Shown: piece after piece, positions 1 through 8,776 of the stretch
Numbering within the stretch: the stretch's first letter is position 1
Layout: each line of letters begins with the position of its first letter
Assembly (NCBI RefSeq): GCF_002744715.1
Contig: NZ_KZ319367.1
Coordinates: forward strand, 1-64,000
Reading direction: 5' to 3'
From: Marinobacter profundi
Lineage (GTDB): Bacteria > Pseudomonadota > Gammaproteobacteria > Pseudomonadales > Oleiphilaceae
Length of the DNA stretch: 64,000 nt
Translations under genes and position numbers: made by a program
The notes under the pieces: generated by a model
The model's database searches: none
What the model was told of the DNA's origin: nothing
Seen by the model: only the letters and a program-made list of their open reading frames with translations

Positions 1-492
1 ATAGACTCGTGGTCCATTTGAGCTTCCATGCTCGCCCTGGACTCCGGGCACACTGTAGGTGATGTCACCACACCAGACTTGGTTAGGCCGTTCTACTGCA
101 AACTCCCGGTCCAGATGGTTCGGGATATCTGGTCGTTCAACGGTAGCCTGCTTGTAGGCATGAGGGCCTGGCTGCTTACAGATCAGCCCCAACTCGCTCA
201 TCAGTCGTCGAACTTTAAAGCGACCAACGACAACGCCTTCCTCGCGGAGCAAGCCTATGATTGTACGACTGCCGGCAGAGCTGCGGCTCTTGGTAAACAG
301 GCGGTTTACCTGAGCCCTCAGGGCCAGGCGCTCCACATCTACACGGTTCCGCCGTTGGCGGTACTCGTAATAGCTGGAACGACTGATATCAAACGCTTCA
401 CAGACCAGTTCAATTGACTCCTGCTCCCCCAACCGGTCTATCAGCGCGTACGATTCATCTCGTCCGACATCAAGAGAGCTGTAGCCTTTTTT
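1..492 (-). CDS. IS3-family transposase OrfB (partial)
   Basis: No independent start is obvious. The frame is entered from orfA by -1 slippage at 486-492. Translation of the minus strand gives an HTH_21-type region (RLGEQESIELVCEAFDISRS, SRTIIGLLREEGVVVGRFKV) followed by NQVWCGDITY, the first catalytic Asp region of the rve integrase core. OrfB would act fused to OrfA as the DDE transposase. The 15 or so codons between GDITY and the window edge do not read like the usual family continuation (expected W.YLA.V.DL), so the copy may be mutated or interrupted there. The rest of the gene is outside the window. Confidence 0.75.
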
Positions 493-749
493 AATATTTC
501 TTTCTCTCGCTCCAGGCGATTGCAGCGGGCTTCCAGCTCCTGAATACGTCGCTGCTCCGGGGTTAACGCCTTGCCTTTCGGAGTGACGCCCTTACGCTCG
601 TCCGTCAGTTGTTGAACCCAACGCCGAACAGCGCTTTCACCAATTCCCAGAGACACGCTGGCCTGCGGAATCGTGTAACCTTGATCCAGCACCAGGCTGG
701 CTGCTTCCTGTTTGAACTCAGGAGAAAAAGAACGTCGCTTTCTGGTCAT
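441..749 (-). CDS. IS3-family transposase OrfA
   Basis: A 102-residue protein with an N-terminal helix-turn-helix (residues about 1-50: RRSFSPEFKQEAASLVLDQG, then ASVSLGIGESAVRRWV) that binds the element ends, and a C-terminal leucine-zipper-like helix (RRIQELEARCNRLEREKEIL) used for OrfA/OrfAB multimerisation. Length and layout are typical of IS3-family OrfA (HTH_Tnp_1). The C-terminal KKA codons contain the slippery run that gives the OrfAB fusion transposase. Expressed alone, OrfA usually moderates transposition. Confidence 0.88.
   Translation of the reverse strand: MTRKRRSFSPEFKQEAASLVLDQGYTIPQASVSLGIGESAVRRWVQQLTDERKGVTPKGKALTPEQRRIQELEARCNRLEREKEILKKATALLMSDEMNRTR
486..492 (-). other. 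programmed -1 frameshift slippery site
   Basis: The minus strand reads A AAA AAG in the orfA frame. A -1 slip moves the ribosome into an open frame that continues as KKGYSSLDVGRDE into orfB. A_AAA_AAG is the classic IS3-family slippery heptamer. Confidence 0.75.
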
Positions 750-968
750 CAGACACCTCGTTTATGGTGGCGATCTTACCACCTACGTTGGTGTCCGGAA
801 TCATTGAACCACTACAGGTGGCATCGCGGCGATTGGTCGCGAGCTGCCGTTCTTAGCCTCATTGAGAAGCGCTACAAAGAGTTTTTAGCGACTCATATCT
901 GAACTTTTTTTCCGAATTCAAACTCATTTCAAAGTTTGCACTTATTATCTCGATCTTTTCCTGCCTCG

Positions 969-991
969 TCATAGGCGCCTTACACCTATGA
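969..991 (+). promoter_or_regulatory. inverted repeat upstream of czcC, candidate operator
   Basis: TCATAGG (969-975) and CCTATGA (985-991) form a perfect 7-bp inverted repeat with a 9-bp spacer, 33 bp before the czcC start codon. It could be the binding site of a metal-responsive regulator. No regulator has been matched to it. Confidence 0.35.
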
Positions 992-1024
992 TTTTTGGCT
1001 ATTAATCGCTTCGGGAGAAAGTCG

Positions 1025-2242
1025 ATGAAGGCAAGCAAGCACTCGCCTCGGGCGTTGCTGTGTTCAGTACTATTGTCCATTCCTCTGTTCGGTCAAGCTG
1101 AGACTGTTAATTGGGCGAATTGGCTCACTGGCCAGATAAGCAAGCACCCGGAGGTACTGGCAGCGACAGAGCAGGCGGCAGCGCGGAAAGAGGACGCTGA
1201 GGCAAGCGAACAACCGCTGTATAACCCGGAGTTGTCCGTAGGAGCAGACAGAACGGGCAGTGAGAATAACTTTGAGGCAGGGCTGTCACAAACGATCGAT
1301 TGGTCTGATCAACAGGGCGCATTACAGGAGAAGGCAAAGCTGATCAGGCTGTCTGCGCAAGCTGGCTTGAGCGAAGCAGTTCTGACACAAACGTCTGAAT
1401 CATTGTTTGCGCTTGTCGAGTGGCGCGCTACTACGCTGTTTGAGGAAATTGCTGAATCCCAACAGCAGCGCCTGGATGCCTTGCTGGACCAGGTTGAACA
1501 GCGCCAGCAGGCAGGTGATCTGGGGCGTGCCGACGCAGAGCTTCTGTTTTTAAATCTATCCCGTCAGTTGAGCGAAGTCGCCCAGGCAAAGGCCGCAGTT
1601 GATCGGGCAGAAACTCAGGTTAGAGAACGTCTGCCGGACTGGAGGCCTCAGGATGGGGGAATCCCCGAGTATATCTGGTCAGCGCTGGAGTCCCAGATTG
1701 GTGAGGCTGATCTGTTGGCACACCCGTCAATTGCAGCCGCTCGAGCCAAGTGGCAGGTGTTGAAAAGTGAGGCAGAGGTTGCGAGACGCAAAGCCACAGC
1801 ATCGCCGACAGTAGGGCTGAGCGGAGGGCGTGACGGCGGCGAGAACGTGGTTGGCCTGACATTCTCGATCCCTCTGAACGTCCGTAATAACTACAGCGCT
1901 GAAATCCGGGCCGCGAATCGACGGGCTCTGGAGGCCGAAGCGCGGTTTCAGGCGCTCTACCGGAAACAACAATATGACCTGGCAGGCGCTCGCGCTTCCT
2001 GGAAGCGATACGACAAGCAACTTCGTCGATGGAAAGAACTATCCCAGGGGCGTGTACAGCGAAGTGCCGATTTGCTTGAGAAGCAGTGGCAGGTCGGCGA
2101 CCTCTCCACCTCTGAGTATCTCCAGGCGTTAGGCCAGCGCGCGGAGAGCCTGAAAACCGGTATTGAACTGGAAAAGCTGGCGCAGCTGGGCCTGATTGAA
2201 CTCTTGAGCCAGTCTGGCGAACTGATCACCCCCTTCCAATAA
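1025..2242 (+). CDS. czcC: CzcC-like outer-membrane efflux protein (TolC family)
   Basis: A 405-residue outer-membrane channel component of a tripartite heavy-metal efflux pump. The ATG at 1025 follows GGGAGAAA and gives a signal peptide (residues 1-25, hydrophobic core ALLCSVLLSIPLFGQA). A TTG 30 bp upstream would place polar residues before the signal and is less likely. The mature part is helix-rich, Gln/Glu/Ala-rich and has the two-fold repeat of TolC-like proteins (for example the second-repeat segment VGLTFSIPLNVRNNYSAEIR). It is first in the order C-B-A and is followed after 24 bp by czcB, so the three genes are very likely one transcript. Which metal is exported cannot be read from this gene. 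Confidence 0.85.
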   Translation: MKASKHSPRALLCSVLLSIPLFGQAETVNWANWLTGQISKHPEVLAATEQAAARKEDAEASEQPLYNPELSVGADRTGSENNFEAGLSQTIDWSDQQGALQEKAKLIRLSAQAGLSEAVLTQTSESLFALVEWRATTLFEEIAESQQQRLDALLDQVEQRQQAGDLGRADAELLFLNLSRQLSEVAQAKAAVDRAETQVRERLPDWRPQDGGIPEYIWSALESQIGEADLLAHPSIAAARAKWQVLKSEAEVARRKATASPTVGLSGGRDGGENVVGLTFSIPLNVRNNYSAEIRAANRRALEAEARFQALYRKQQYDLAGARASWKRYDKQLRRWKELSQGRVQRSADLLEKQWQVGDLSTSEYLQALGQRAESLKTGIELEKLAQLGLIELLSQSGELITPFQ

Positions 2243-2266
2243 TATTCTGGAAACTGGATAGTCATC

Positions 2267-3517
2267 ATGAAAAAAACTCTGATTTCAGTATTTGTATTGA
2301 CGCTGTTTATAGCTCCCCCTTCATTGGTGCAGGCCGAGGAAGATGCGCATAACGAGGCGGGCCATGATCATGCCGCCGGTGGCGACGATCATCGAGAAGG
2401 TACCGGTGAAGAGGATGAGCATGAGGGCGGGCATGCTGAAGAACGTGAGCATGAAGAGGAAGAAGGTCATGGCCACGAAGAGGAGAGCGATGGTGGTCAT
2501 GAAGAATCAACTACCGCAAGCATCAATGCCAAACAGAAAGAGCTCGCCGGCATTGAGGTAGCAACCCTCGAGAGCAAGCGCGTTGACTATGAAATCTACG
2601 CTCCCGGTGAGCTGCTGACCAACGGCTATACCAGCTATCACGTGTCCCCCCGGGTTGCCTCGGTGGTGTTGAGACGTCACGTGGAATTGGGTGAGCACGT
2701 AACCAAAGGTCAGCAACTGGTAACCCTGTTCAGTGAGACGGTGGCACAGGCGCAGGCTGATTACAGGAAGGCTTTTCCTGAATGGGAGCGAATCAGCGGG
2801 CTGGGTCGTTCCGTGGTTGGTGATCAGCGGTTCAATACGGCGAAAGCGAATATTGAAGCGGCGAGGGCGACTCTGCTTGCTTATGGGCTAAACGATGATG
2901 ACATTGGTGCGTTGAAGGCCAGCGGCGTAGGTAGTCTCGGTGAATACACGCTCAGAGCTCGCGTGGATGGCGCAGTGCTGACCGATGAGTTTGAGCAAGG
3001 ACAAAGAGTTGAGGCAGGCCAACCGCTGGTGACTCTGGCTAATGAAAGCGAACTTTGGGTAGAGGCTCACCTGCCAGCAAACTCCGACATTGTCCTTAAG
3101 CAAGGGGCCGAAGCGGAAGTAAGAGTTGCAGGCCGAGTAGCTGTGGCAACGGTATCCCAGGAAGCTCATACCATTGACGCTGTGACCCGCACGCGAATTG
3201 TTCGGTTGGAGCTGGACAATCCGGAAGATCGTTTTCATCCCGGAATGTTTGCAGATGTGTATTTCCTTTTTAAAACCACGGAGCCGGTGCTTGCGGTGCC
3301 GGAGAGTGCGTTGATGCGAGGCGCCGATGGCGACTGGACGGTCTATGTGGAAGAGGCTGAAGGGGAGTACGAGCCTGTGGAAGTGGAACTGGGTCGCGCA
3401 ATTGGCGGACTCCGTGAAATTTCGGGCCTGACTGCAGGCCAACGGATCGTTTCGCGGGGCGCATTTTTTGTGGCCTCTGAAATTGCCAAAGGCGGCTTTG
3501 ACCCACACAACCACTGA
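2267..3517 (+). CDS. czcB: CzcB-like periplasmic adaptor (membrane fusion protein)
   Basis: A 416-residue HlyD-type adaptor linking the inner-membrane RND pump to the outer-membrane channel. A signal peptide spans residues 1-23 (cleavage near LVQA/EED). It is followed by a striking acidic, histidine-rich stretch (about residues 24-82) with many HE, HEE and GHDH clusters, a probable metal-binding tether. The barrel-sandwich half-motifs are visible at about 128-157 (VASVVLRRHVELGEHVTKGQ) and 235-265 (DGAVLTDEFEQGQRVEAGQP), with a beta-barrel and membrane-proximal region after them. The ATG is placed 24 bp after czcC and the stop is 14 bp before czcA. The His-rich part fits Zn/Co/Cd/Ni/Cu handling but does not specify one. 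Confidence 0.88.
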   Translation: MKKTLISVFVLTLFIAPPSLVQAEEDAHNEAGHDHAAGGDDHREGTGEEDEHEGGHAEEREHEEEEGHGHEEESDGGHEESTTASINAKQKELAGIEVATLESKRVDYEIYAPGELLTNGYTSYHVSPRVASVVLRRHVELGEHVTKGQQLVTLFSETVAQAQADYRKAFPEWERISGLGRSVVGDQRFNTAKANIEAARATLLAYGLNDDDIGALKASGVGSLGEYTLRARVDGAVLTDEFEQGQRVEAGQPLVTLANESELWVEAHLPANSDIVLKQGAEAEVRVAGRVAVATVSQEAHTIDAVTRTRIVRLELDNPEDRFHPGMFADVYFLFKTTEPVLAVPESALMRGADGDWTVYVEEAEGEYEPVEVELGRAIGGLREISGLTAGQRIVSRGAFFVASEIAKGGFDPHNH

Positions 3518-3531
3518 TTCCGGGAGCCATT

Positions 3532-6500
3532 ATGTTCAACCGAGTTGTCGACTGGGCGGTTCAGAACCGCCTGTTGGTTCTTATTGCGCTTGCAGTGCTT
3601 ATCGCCACGGCCGCGTTTCAGATCCCAAAACTGAATCTTGATGCTTTCCCTGACGTTACAAACGTCCAGGTCGCTGTTAATACAGAGGCGCCCGGACTTG
3701 CGGCCGAGGAAGTCGAGCAACTGATCACCTATCCCATTGAAGCGGTGATGTATGCGTTGCCGGATGTTGAGGAGGTTCGGTCCATCTCCAAAACCGGGTT
3801 GTCTGGTGTCACCGTGGTCTTTAAAGAGGGCACGGATATCTATTTCGCGCGCCAACTGGTGTTCGAGCGGTTGCAGGCCGCGCGGGAGCTGATTCCGGAC
3901 GGGGTCGGGGTGCCTGAAATGGGCCCGAATACGTCCGGTCTCGGCCAGGTCTACCAGTACTTGCTGATAGCGGACCCGGATTCGGGGTACGACGCAATGG
4001 AATTACGCAGCTTGCACGACTGGCTGGTCAAGCTGTTGCTGATACCTGCTGAAGGGGTAACAGAGATTCTGTCGTTTGGCGGAGAGGTCCGCCAGTACCA
4101 GGTTAACCTGAACCCGGCGCGAATGCTGTCCTATGACTTATCACAGAACGATGTCATGGAAGCCCTGGAGAACAACAACTCCAATGTTGGGGGCTGGTAT
4201 ATGGGCCGCGGGCAGGAGCAGTTGGTTATTCGCGGTATGGGCTGGCTGGGTAATGGCGAGCAGGGGCTGGAGCAGATCCGTCAAGTGCCCGTTAAAACCA
4301 GTGATGGCATTACAGTGACGGTGAGCGATGTCGCCCAGGTAGCGCTGGGCACTGAAATTCGCCAGGGTGCGGTGACCATGACCCGGAAGGATGAAGACGG
4401 TCAGGTTGAACAACTGGGTGAAGTGGTTTCTGGCATTGTACTCAAACGAATGGGGGCCAATACAAAAGCCACCATCGACGGCATCGAGGCCCGCATTGAT
4501 CGCATAAATCAGGCGCTTCCGAGTGGGGTTCGTTTTGAGCCCTATTACAACCAGGCGGATCTGGTGACCAAGGCCGTAGAGACGGTGACCAATGCACTTC
4601 TGTTGGCTTTTGTGTTTATTGCGATCGTGCTTGCCCTGTTTCTGATGAATCTTCGGGCAACAACGCTCGTGCTGCTTTCTATACCGATTTCTATCGGTAT
4701 TGCGCTGATGATCATGGCCTGGTTCGGTCTCTCGGCCAACTTGATGTCTCTGGGCGGCATTGCTGTGGCAATTGGCATGCTGGTGGACGGCTCTGTTGTT
4801 ATGGTCGAGAACATGTTCAAACATCTGACGCATCCGGATGCTGAGCATGACGCCCGTCGGGATGAATTGGTGAAAAACGACCCTGACCCATTGGACGCGT
4901 CACACGATGACCATGGCATTGCGCTTCGACTGCAGGAGGCAGGCCGGGAAGTGGCGCGACCAATTTTTTTCGCGACGGCGATTATCCTGGTCGTTTTCAT
5001 GCCTCTGTTCAGCTTTGAAGGTGTGGAAGCCAAGCTTTTCCAGCCAATGGCGATCAGCATCATGCTGGCCATTGTGTCCGCTGTGATCGTCGCTCTGGTG
5101 GTTGTACCCGCGCTGGCGTCATACATGTTCCGTAAGGGTATCCGGGAGCGGGAAAGCTTCATTCTAAAACCCCTGGAAAAGCTCTATCGCATGGGGCTTG
5201 CCTGGTCACTGAAGCATAGCCGCGTGGTTGTTGGCGCGTCGGCTGTTCTTGTTGTGCTGGCGGCGCTGATTGTGCCACGACTCGGTACTGAGTTCGTGCC
5301 TGAACTGGAAGAGGGAACGATCAACCTCCGGGTGACTCTGGCTCCCTCATCAAGCCTCGATACGGCGCTTGAAGTGGCGCCAAAACTGGAGGCCATGCTG
5401 ATGGAGTTTCCAGAGGTGACTTACGCTCTGTCCCGGGCGGGGCGGGCGGAAATAGGCGGCGATCCGGAGCCCGTGAACAACATCGAGATCTATATCGGCC
5501 TTAAGCCAACAGCCGAGTGGACCAGCGCCAGTAATCGCTATGAATTGCAGGCCCTGTTTGAGGCGAAGCTCGAACAGCACCCGGGGCTACTGTTTAACTT
5601 TTCTCAGCCTATTGCAACTCGGGTTGACGAATTGTTGTCAGGTGTCCGCGCGCAGTTGGCCATCAAACTCTTTGGCCCGGATCTCAAGGTGCTGGCCGAG
5701 AAAGGTCAGCAGATCGAAGCGGCGGTCCGAACTGTTCAGGGGACCCGGGACGTGGCCATGGAGCAGATTGCCGGTGAAGCGCAGTTGGTGGTTCAGCCAG
5801 ACCGTCAGGCACTTTCCCGGTACGGACTCGCCGTGTCTGATGTGATGAGTGTCGTCCGGGACGGACTGGGTGGTGCCGCCGCGGGCCAGATCATCAACGG
5901 AAATGAGCGGTACGATATCTATGTGCGCCTGGCCAAACGTTTCCGGGAAGACCGGGATGCCATTGCTGATCTCAGGTTGCAGGCGCCTTCCGGAGCCTGG
6001 GTGAGACTCGGTGATGTGGCCGATGTGTCTATTGAGTCTGGCCCGCCCCAGGTGCGCCGCGACGACGTTCAGCGCCGTGTGGTCATTCAGTCCAATGTGC
6101 AGGGTCGTGACATGGGCAGTGTGGTTGCCGATATTCAGGATACCATCGCGTCAGAAGTGAACCTTCCCCCCGGCTATTCGGTGGATATTGGTGGTCAGTT
6201 CGAAAACCAGCAGCGAGCTCAGAAACGATTGACCATTGTGGTACCTGTATCTCTGGGCCTGATTGCACTGCTGCTGTACTTTGCTTTCAGTTCGGTCGGT
6301 CAGGCACTGTTAATTCTGGTCAACGTGCCGCTTGCTGTCATTGGTGGCGTCTTTTCACTCTGGATCTCCGGCCAGTATCTCTCAGTGCCCAGTTCCGTTG
6401 GATTTATCACTTTGTTTGGTGTGGCGGTGCTCAACGGGGTCGTTATGGTCGAAAGCATCAATCAGCGAATACAGGATGGATTGAACGTGGATACCGCGGT

Positions 6501-6729
6501 GTTTGAAGGTGCCGTCTCCCGTTTGCGTCCTGTCTTGATGACAGCAATAACCTCGGCGCTCGGTTTGATACCGATGCTGTTGTCGACGGGCGTGGGTGCG
6601 GAAATCCAGAAGCCATTGGCCAGCGTGATTGTAGGTGGCCTCGTGACTGCGACTTTCCTAACGCTTTTTGTTTTGCCGGCTCTATTCACGCGCTTCTCAA
6701 GGTCTAAACTCGATGATATGCAACGGTAG
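3532..6729 (+). CDS. czcA: CzcA-family heavy-metal RND efflux pump
   Basis: A 1065-residue inner-membrane proton/metal antiporter of the HME-RND family, full length. An N-terminal amphipathic start and TM1 (LLVLIALAVLIATAAFQIP) lead into the first periplasmic porter loop. TM helices 2-6 follow, with the TM4 signature AIGMLVDGSVVMVEN at about residues 413-428 whose Asp is the expected proton-relay residue. A second large loop (about 560-870) and a second TM bundle (FITLFGVAVLNGVVMVESIN) follow, ending in a short cytoplasmic tail. It closes the czcCBA operon. The substrate range (Zn/Co/Cd or a monovalent metal) would need the TM4/TM6 context compared with characterised pumps. Confidence 0.9.
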   Translation: MFNRVVDWAVQNRLLVLIALAVLIATAAFQIPKLNLDAFPDVTNVQVAVNTEAPGLAAEEVEQLITYPIEAVMYALPDVEEVRSISKTGLSGVTVVFKEGTDIYFARQLVFERLQAARELIPDGVGVPEMGPNTSGLGQVYQYLLIADPDSGYDAMELRSLHDWLVKLLLIPAEGVTEILSFGGEVRQYQVNLNPARMLSYDLSQNDVMEALENNNSNVGGWYMGRGQEQLVIRGMGWLGNGEQGLEQIRQVPVKTSDGITVTVSDVAQVALGTEIRQGAVTMTRKDEDGQVEQLGEVVSGIVLKRMGANTKATIDGIEARIDRINQALPSGVRFEPYYNQADLVTKAVETVTNALLLAFVFIAIVLALFLMNLRATTLVLLSIPISIGIALMIMAWFGLSANLMSLGGIAVAIGMLVDGSVVMVENMFKHLTHPDAEHDARRDELVKNDPDPLDASHDDHGIALRLQEAGREVARPIFFATAIILVVFMPLFSFEGVEAKLFQPMAISIMLAIVSAVIVALVVVPALASYMFRKGIRERESFILKPLEKLYRMGLAWSLKHSRVVVGASAVLVVLAALIVPRLGTEFVPELEEGTINLRVTLAPSSSLDTALEVAPKLEAMLMEFPEVTYALSRAGRAEIGGDPEPVNNIEIYIGLKPTAEWTSASNRYELQALFEAKLEQHPGLLFNFSQPIATRVDELLSGVRAQLAIKLFGPDLKVLAEKGQQIEAAVRTVQGTRDVAMEQIAGEAQLVVQPDRQALSRYGLAVSDVMSVVRDGLGGAAAGQIINGNERYDIYVRLAKRFREDRDAIADLRLQAPSGAWVRLGDVADVSIESGPPQVRRDDVQRRVVIQSNVQGRDMGSVVADIQDTIASEVNLPPGYSVDIGGQFENQQRAQKRLTIVVPVSLGLIALLLYFAFSSVGQALLILVNVPLAVIGGVFSLWISGQYLSVPSSVGFITLFGVAVLNGVVMVESINQRIQDGLNVDTAVFEGAVSRLRPVLMTAITSALGLIPMLLSTGVGAEIQKPLASVIVGGLVTATFLTLFVLPALFTRFSRSKLDDMQR

Positions 6730-6767
6730 AAGAGAGGTGGAAATACACAGTTTTGATCGCGAGCAGG

Positions 6768-6783
6768 GGAGGGTAATCCCTCC
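6768..6783 (+). terminator. weak hairpin after czcA
   Basis: GGAGGG, TAAT loop, CCCTCC lies between the convergent czcA and kinase genes. There is no clear T-run, so it is at best a weak terminator. Confidence 0.3.
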
Positions 6784-6816
6784 GTCATAGCGGGGCGGAG
6801 GAATTATGGTTGTGCT

Positions 6817-8139
6817 CTACTCTGGGAAAGGAAGCACAACTGTAATTCTGGCGCCCCCTGTTTCTGAGGGGCCAATGTTCATCCGTCCGAAATTGTCTTC
6901 TAGTATTTCGGACACGATGGACAGTCCCAATCCAAATCCAGAAACGGTTTCGTCAAGCCGGGAACCTCTATCCATCACTTTTGAGGCCGCTTCTGGAGTA
7001 ATCCCAGGGCCGTCGTCTGCAACTTCTATCGTTAGCCCGGAATCGGTCTGGCTTATTGAAACGTCAATCTCAGCCTGACTCCATTTCCCGCCGTTTTCGA
7101 GCAGGTTACCGAATAACTCTGATAGGTCCTGACGCTCCATGGGCCAACTGAAGTTATTCGGCAAGGATGTATTAATACGGAAACTCTTATCGGGAAAGAT
7201 TTTTTCCATGACAGAAATGACGTTGTTCGCTATTTCAATCGGCAAACATGTTTGCCCCATCTGCCTGCCGGAGATATCTGCCTTGCTCATGCGGTAGTTC
7301 AAGGACCGGCTTAGATCCTTTAGGTTGGAGGTCATGAACTCTATGTCGTCGCGGGACGGAGGTAATGAACCAGTGTCTGACAAGATTGCGAGATTGGCAG
7401 AGATCGAGGTCTTGACCATGTGAGAAAGATCGGAATTGAGGCGGCGGTGGCGGTCAAGGCGACGACTTGCTAGTTCAAGTAGGTTATTGAACTGTTTGAT
7501 CAGCGGACTGAACTCCTCTGGTGCGTCAGGATTCAAACGAGGTTGTTTGCCAGATTGCAGTCTCCTCATGTCTTCCTTGATGTGTTCGATCGGTTTCAAA
7601 GCGAGGTAAGTAGTGGTGCCTACCAGAGCCAAGAGAACAACAAGTAATAATGCGGAGGCAGCCAGCAAGGTCAGGTGAGCCCCACTGGATCGCTCGGCGA
7701 GTCCACTTTCCATTTCCAGGATGGTGACTGACGAAAGCGGGCTGTCAATTCCGAAACCTCGTTTCAATCCAAGAAGGCCATCTGCACCTTGGGATATTTC
7801 TACAAAGCCCGCCGGCTTTCTTGAAACCATTCGCAACGTTGTTTGATCTATGTTGCTACTGGCAATGATGCTTCCGTCTTTCACTTCGACGACGAGGGCG
7901 TGCTCCAGTAGCAATTGGAATCGATCAATCATGCTGCCAATCTCGTCGGGCGTCGGAACTTCGTTTTCAATGATGGTTTGAAAACTCTCCACCTCCTTGT
8001 CAAGGCGATGTTTTCTGGACTCGTTCGAAAGCTGCTCTATTACATAAGTGTGCGAGAAAAAAATTAGTAAAAAATACAAGAGGCTGAAAGCGATGCCATA
8101 TTGGAGGACAGTTTTTCGGATGCTTTTCTGCGCTGTCAT
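6817..8139 (-). CDS. PhoQ-like sensor histidine kinase
   Basis: A 440-residue membrane histidine kinase. TM1 covers about residues 13-30 and TM2 about 156-180 (TLLAASALLLVVLLALVGTT), bracketing a periplasmic sensor. A HAMP-like linker follows, then the phospho-acceptor His at about 240 (LSHMVKTSIS). The ATPase part shows the N-box (NLLENGGKW), VADDGPGI and GFGLGLSIV. The ATG at 8139 starts just before TM1; a GTG at 8184 would add 15 polar residues. The kinase core is clearly paralogous to the kinase at 11003-12319 (KIFPDKSF versus RLYPEKSF; RLDETVSGFGLGLSIV versus RLDEQTPGHGLGLAIV). No response regulator is directly adjacent. The regulator at 10107-10793 points the same way and may be its partner. 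Confidence 0.87.
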   Translation of the reverse strand: MTAQKSIRKTVLQYGIAFSLLYFLLIFFSHTYVIEQLSNESRKHRLDKEVESFQTIIENEVPTPDEIGSMIDRFQLLLEHALVVEVKDGSIIASSNIDQTTLRMVSRKPAGFVEISQGADGLLGLKRGFGIDSPLSSVTILEMESGLAERSSGAHLTLLAASALLLVVLLALVGTTTYLALKPIEHIKEDMRRLQSGKQPRLNPDAPEEFSPLIKQFNNLLELASRRLDRHRRLNSDLSHMVKTSISANLAILSDTGSLPPSRDDIEFMTSNLKDLSRSLNYRMSKADISGRQMGQTCLPIEIANNVISVMEKIFPDKSFRINTSLPNNFSWPMERQDLSELFGNLLENGGKWSQAEIDVSISQTDSGLTIEVADDGPGITPEAASKVMDRGSRLDETVSGFGLGLSIVSEILEDNFGRMNIGPSETGGARITVVLPFPE

Positions 8140-8495
8140 GAAGGTGCTTTTGTCGATTGAGCGGAAGGCTTCAGTTGAAGGCACATAGAGGTGCTCTGAT
8201 CGGAAAGCATAGTTGGAATCGAAGCGTGCCGCAACGGGTGCGAGCCGGAGCGAGGGACGCTCTGGTCTTCAGATCGGTCTGGCTTGGTCTTATCGTTCTT
8301 AGGCATTTGAATAACTTGATTTAGTGTCATGAAATCAAAGCCGACCTAAATGGCTTTTGAGCTTGTGGTAGCCGCTGAAAAAAAACGTTTCATCAGCATA
8401 TATTTTCAAGTGTGTTTAAAGTTTCGATGTTCTACTAAACACCCAAGGCCATTGAATGTTGCTGGTCTAATTGAAAAAAATGTCGGAGCCGTTTT
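8140..8495. other. intergenic region with no supported gene
   Basis: This 356-bp stretch lies between the kinase and the small exported protein. A 64-codon minus-strand reading frame (8136-8330) is present but looks non-biological. The part from about 8340 is AT-rich and probably holds the divergent promoters. No clear operator or RNA was found. Confidence 0.5.
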
Positions 8496-8726
8496 ATGAA
8501 GAAAGTATCCATGATTATAGTAGCTTCTTTCGTGGCAAGTGGTGCTTCTATAGCCCACGCAGGAGGGCAAGCGGACAGATACAACGAGGCAAGAAGCTAT
8601 CCTAATAAGAGCATAGATGAACGTTCCTCCCAGTATCGTGTGGAAGAGAGCGAGACCATCAAAAAACTGAAGGAAGAACATAGATTGATTAAAGAGTTGA
8701 TTGGGGATCTCTTGGAAAAGCAATAA
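8496..8726 (+). CDS. small exported protein of unknown function
   Basis: A 76-residue protein. The first 22 residues form a Sec signal peptide (MKKVSMIIVASFVASGASIAHA). The mature part of about 54 residues is charged and ends in a predicted amphipathic helix (ESETIKKLKEEHRLIKELIG). GGAG lies 8-12 bp before the ATG. A hairpin with a 10-bp stem lies directly after the stop. I do not recognise the family. Its place between two sensor-kinase genes and beside a metal-efflux operon suggests a periplasmic accessory or stress protein, but that is only context. Confidence 0.65.
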   Translation: MKKVSMIIVASFVASGASIAHAGGQADRYNEARSYPNKSIDERSSQYRVEESETIKKLKEEHRLIKELIGDLLEKQ

Positions 8727-8742
8727 CATTTATCGTTGTTTA

Positions 8743-8776
8743 CTTGGAGCCAGACGGGCAATTATGTGGCTCCAAG
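8743..8776 (+). terminator. hairpin after the small exported protein gene
   Basis: CTTGGAGCCA (8743-8752) and TGGCTCCAAG (8767-8776) form a perfect 10-bp stem with a 14-nt loop. An AT-rich tail (ATTAATTTAATGG) rather than a pure T-run follows. Its position 17 bp after the stop codon supports a terminator. Confidence 0.55.

Larger units (their letters stand above)
1..816 (-). mobile_element. IS3-family insertion sequence, partial (runs off left edge)
   Basis: The element lies on the minus strand. It has an orfA, an overlapping orfB reached by a -1 shift at an A6G slippery run (486-492), and a terminal sequence that reads inward from 816 on the minus strand as TGTAGTGGTTCAATGATTCC, typical of IS3-family ends that start TGTAG. 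The other end and most of the catalytic domain lie outside the window, so completeness and target duplication cannot be judged. It sits 208 bp upstream of a metal-efflux operon and marks the left side of an island-like stretch. Confidence 0.85.

Noticed and set aside
817-902. Possible C-terminal remnant of a gene (LIEKRYKEFLATHI) next to the IS end
   Set aside because: The reading is too short and enters from inside the IS, so a truncated gene cannot be told from chance.
8136-8330. 64-codon minus-strand frame whose TGA overlaps the kinase ATG (ATGA)
   Set aside because: The four-base overlap looks like translational coupling, but the peptide is low-complexity (Ser/Pro/Gln-rich), has no ribosome-binding site and has no coding character. 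It is kept only as a possibility.
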